Of a stretch of 64,000 nt of DNA, positions 62,593-64,000 are shown in pieces. The number at the start of each line of letters is the position of its first letter. Positions within the stretch are counted from its first letter, which is position 1. The notes beneath the pieces were generated by a model. It did no database searches. It was not told the origin of the DNA and worked only from the letters and a program-made list of their open reading frames with translations. Both the position numbers and the translations under genes were made by a program. Origin of the DNA: Lactobacillus sp. (GTDB lineage: Bacteria; Bacillota; Bacilli; Lactobacillales; Lactobacillaceae); contig JAKVKU010000001.1 of the NCBI GenBank assembly GCA_022484695.1, forward strand, positions 434,001-498,000, read 5' to 3'.

Positions 62593-62618
62593 AGCTACGT
62601 TGGTACAACGAAACAAGG

Positions 62619-62813
62619 CTATTTCAGCCCTGCTTGCTTCAAAATCGAATTGTAAGTTTTAGGCGGAATATTATCTGTCAGATGGCTATAAGCAATAGTC
62701 GTGAAGTGACCTTGACCATCTTTCAACCGGTGATGATCGCCTACAATTCGGATTTCGTAAAAGCCATTTTTGTGGAGAAGCTTGAGAACTTCTCTGGCCG
62801 TATGTTGTGCCAA
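62619..62813 (-). CDS. hicA: HicA-family mRNA interferase toxin
   Basis: A 64-residue toxin with a double-stranded-RNA-binding fold: AREVLKLLHKNGFYE (6-20) and the catalytic-histidine motif GDHHRLKDG (25-33). HicA cleaves mRNA when not bound by HicB. The TTG at 62813 has GAGG 7 bases upstream. It is first in the operon, under a promoter flanked by an inverted repeat. Confidence 0.88.
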   Translation of the reverse strand: MAQHTAREVLKLLHKNGFYEIRIVGDHHRLKDGQGHFTTIAYSHLTDNIPPKTYNSILKQAGLK

Positions 62814-62838
62814 CTCAGGACCTCTTTTCCGTAAGAGT

Positions 62839-62867
62839 ATTATACGTTTTTATGCGCATTAAATCAA
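62839..62867 (-). promoter_or_regulatory. Promoter of hicAB
   Basis: On the minus strand TTGATT (62867-62862), 17-bp spacer, TATAAT (62844-62839). Confidence 0.82.
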
Positions 62868-62881
62868 TTATTGGATGCGCA
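62853..62881 (-). promoter_or_regulatory. Inverted-repeat operator of hicAB
   Basis: TGCGCAT and ATGCGCA, separated by 15 bases, flank the -35 box. This suits binding by the ribbon-helix-helix domain of HicB (inference). Confidence 0.65.
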
Positions 62882-62920
62882 CAAATCGTAACGAATATAT
62901 TGAGGGAGGTTGTATCCATC

Positions 62921-64000
62921 CTATTGATTCAAAAATTCATTAAAAACAGTTTGATAAATTTGAATAAAATTCAGAAACATTTGCTTATTAAGATGCTCAT
63001 TGACTTGATGCACCGTGGTATTGCCGGGGCCTAGAATAATGAAAGGAAAACTGGTCGGTTTATCCTTGGTGAGGTTTGAGGCATCGGTCACGGCGGTGAT
63101 TGGCGCAACGGGCACGTCATCAGGAGTGTAGCGGCCGACTACTGACCGGCTGATTTGGACTAGGGTATTGTTTTGATCCACGGCAACTGGGGGTTCGCTC
63201 ATATAAATATCCATTTTAATTTGGGCGCCATTTTCATTATAGCGTTGAATTAATTCCGTCAAACGTTGCTGAACCATATCATTGGTAAATTCTGGCACGG
63301 TTCGAACATTGACTTGGGCACTGGCCTGGTCGGGGATGGAATTAACCTGATTGCCCCCGGTGAAAACAGTGGTGTTAAAGGTTAAGGGTCCCATACTGCT
63401 GCTCTTAAAAGTCGGTTCCCGGAAGAATTGATTGGCCTCGTTTAACAGGGCCATCAAAGGATCGATGGCATTGTAACCCTTGTCCGGCATGGAGCTATGA
63501 GCGGCTTGGCCTAGAGAAGTGAATTGAATGTCCATAGAGCCTTTTTGGGCGTAACCGATTTGATAACCATTGGGTTCGCCAATGATTAAACCTGCCACAT
63601 CTTTCATATACCCCTGCTCATAAAAAGCCGCGGAGCCTGCTTCGCCGACTTCTTCACCCATGGTGGCTAAAAGACGAATGGTACCATTTTTAGGCAAACC
63701 TTGTTTTTTTAATTCAATCATGGCAATTACTAAAGCTACCAAGCCGCCCTTCATATCCACGGCGCCCCGGCCGTAAAGTTCGCCTTTATCTTCAGTGAGC
63801 TTGAAGGGATCAAATTGCCAAGCGGTCGGTTCACCGGCTTCCACCACGTCCATATGGCCGGAGAGGGCCAGCACCGGCTGCCCCGAGCCAATTTCGGCAA
63901 CTAAATTGCCCCGGTCGCCTTCGATGGGAATAACTTTGCTCTCAATATCAAAAGAGGTAAATAATTGTTGTAGGTAAGCGGCCACGGCTTTTTCATGGTC
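62921..64000 (-). CDS. ArgE/DapE-family M20 metallopeptidase, 5' truncated by the window
   Basis: About 360 residues are present and the frame remains open to the window edge (DHEKAVAAYLQQLF), so the start lies outside. Motifs: zinc-binding SGHMDVV, GRGAVDMKGG, and the catalytic Glu pair in GEEVGEAG. This is the ArgE/DapE deacylase group, close to enzymes annotated as succinyl-diaminopimelate desuccinylase or acetylornithine deacetylase in lactobacilli. The true substrate cannot be told. It is divergent in function from hicAB but lies upstream on the same strand. Confidence 0.85.
   Translation of the reverse strand, partial: DHEKAVAAYLQQLFTSFDIESKVIPIEGDRGNLVAEIGSGQPVLALSGHMDVVEAGEPTAWQFDPFKLTEDKGELYGRGAVDMKGGLVALVIAMIELKKQGLPKNGTIRLLATMGEEVGEAGSAAFYEQGYMKDVAGLIIGEPNGYQIGYAQKGSMDIQFTSLGQAAHSSMPDKGYNAIDPLMALLNEANQFFREPTFKSSSMGPLTFNTTVFTGGNQVNSIPDQASAQVNVRTVPEFTNDMVQQRLTELIQRYNENGAQIKMDIYMSEPPVAVDQNNTLVQISRSVVGRYTPDDVPVAPITAVTDASNLTKDKPTSFPFIILGPGNTTVHQVNEHLNKQMFLNFIQIYQTVFNEFLNQ

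Overview
The window is a stretch of chromosome from a lactic acid bacterium of the family Lactobacillaceae. The evidence is moderate GC content, AGGAGG-type ribosome sites with frequent TTG and GTG starts, CcpA-type cre sites, WxL and LPXTG surface proteins, a KxYKxGKxW-type signal peptide, PepO and proline iminopeptidase, and an ATP-grasp ligase resembling D-aspartate ligase. The genus cannot be fixed from the sequence alone. No rRNA or tRNA gene, CRISPR array or intact insertion sequence was seen.

Layout. 0.1-3.2 kb: a WxL cell-surface complex (DUF916/DUF3324 protein, small LPXTG protein, WxL protein). 3.4-10.4 kb: a CcpA-controlled short-chain dehydrogenase and a 2045-residue LPXTG adhesin with eight 68-residue repeats. 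10.7-14.3 kb: a membrane protein, then a proline iminopeptidase/amino-acid permease pair. 14.4-18.9 kb: a catabolite-controlled sugar operon (predicted glycosidase, GPH symporter, AraC regulator). 19.4-26.0 kb: an ABC exporter, then ATP-grasp ligase, universal stress protein, PepO and a lipoprotein hydrolase. 26-32.5 kb: housekeeping and membrane genes (HesB-like protein, HhH glycosylase, VanZ-RDD protein, Na+/H+ antiporter, AbrB-DUF998 protein, LysM protein). 32.5-34.8 kb: about 1.1 kb of AT-rich DNA without genes, then an unannotated 38-codon amphipathic peptide gene with its own promoter and terminator, followed by a CPBP membrane protease. 34.8-49.2 kb: a MarR regulator with twin operators and a His/Gly tail, plus transporters (gluconate, KUP potassium, two MFS, YdcZ), a flavin oxidase, CHY and SWIM zinc proteins. 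49.4-52.1 kb: a Cna-B adhesin. 52.2-53.1 kb: MsrA with an N-terminal extension.

Defence and accessory end (53-63 kb). A complete four-gene SMC-type anti-plasmid operon of the Wadjet kind (jetABCD) lies on the minus strand. Its JetD is short and its subtype is unclear. Upstream of it are two ~175-bp diverged direct repeats that bracket an array in which an ACTC core recurs every 10 bp. About 1 kb further, beyond a GNAT acetyltransferase gene, is a second array in which the same core recurs exactly every 20 bp for 16 positions. These helically phased arrays are unexplained by any gene and are the most unusual structure in the window; they resemble plasmid centromere or iteron DNA. A HicAB toxin-antitoxin pair and a truncated ArgE/DapE-type peptidase close the window.

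How the parts fit: the left and middle parts are about surface adhesion, sugar and peptide use, and envelope maintenance. At least three units carry cre boxes over their promoters. The right end is a defence/stability region.
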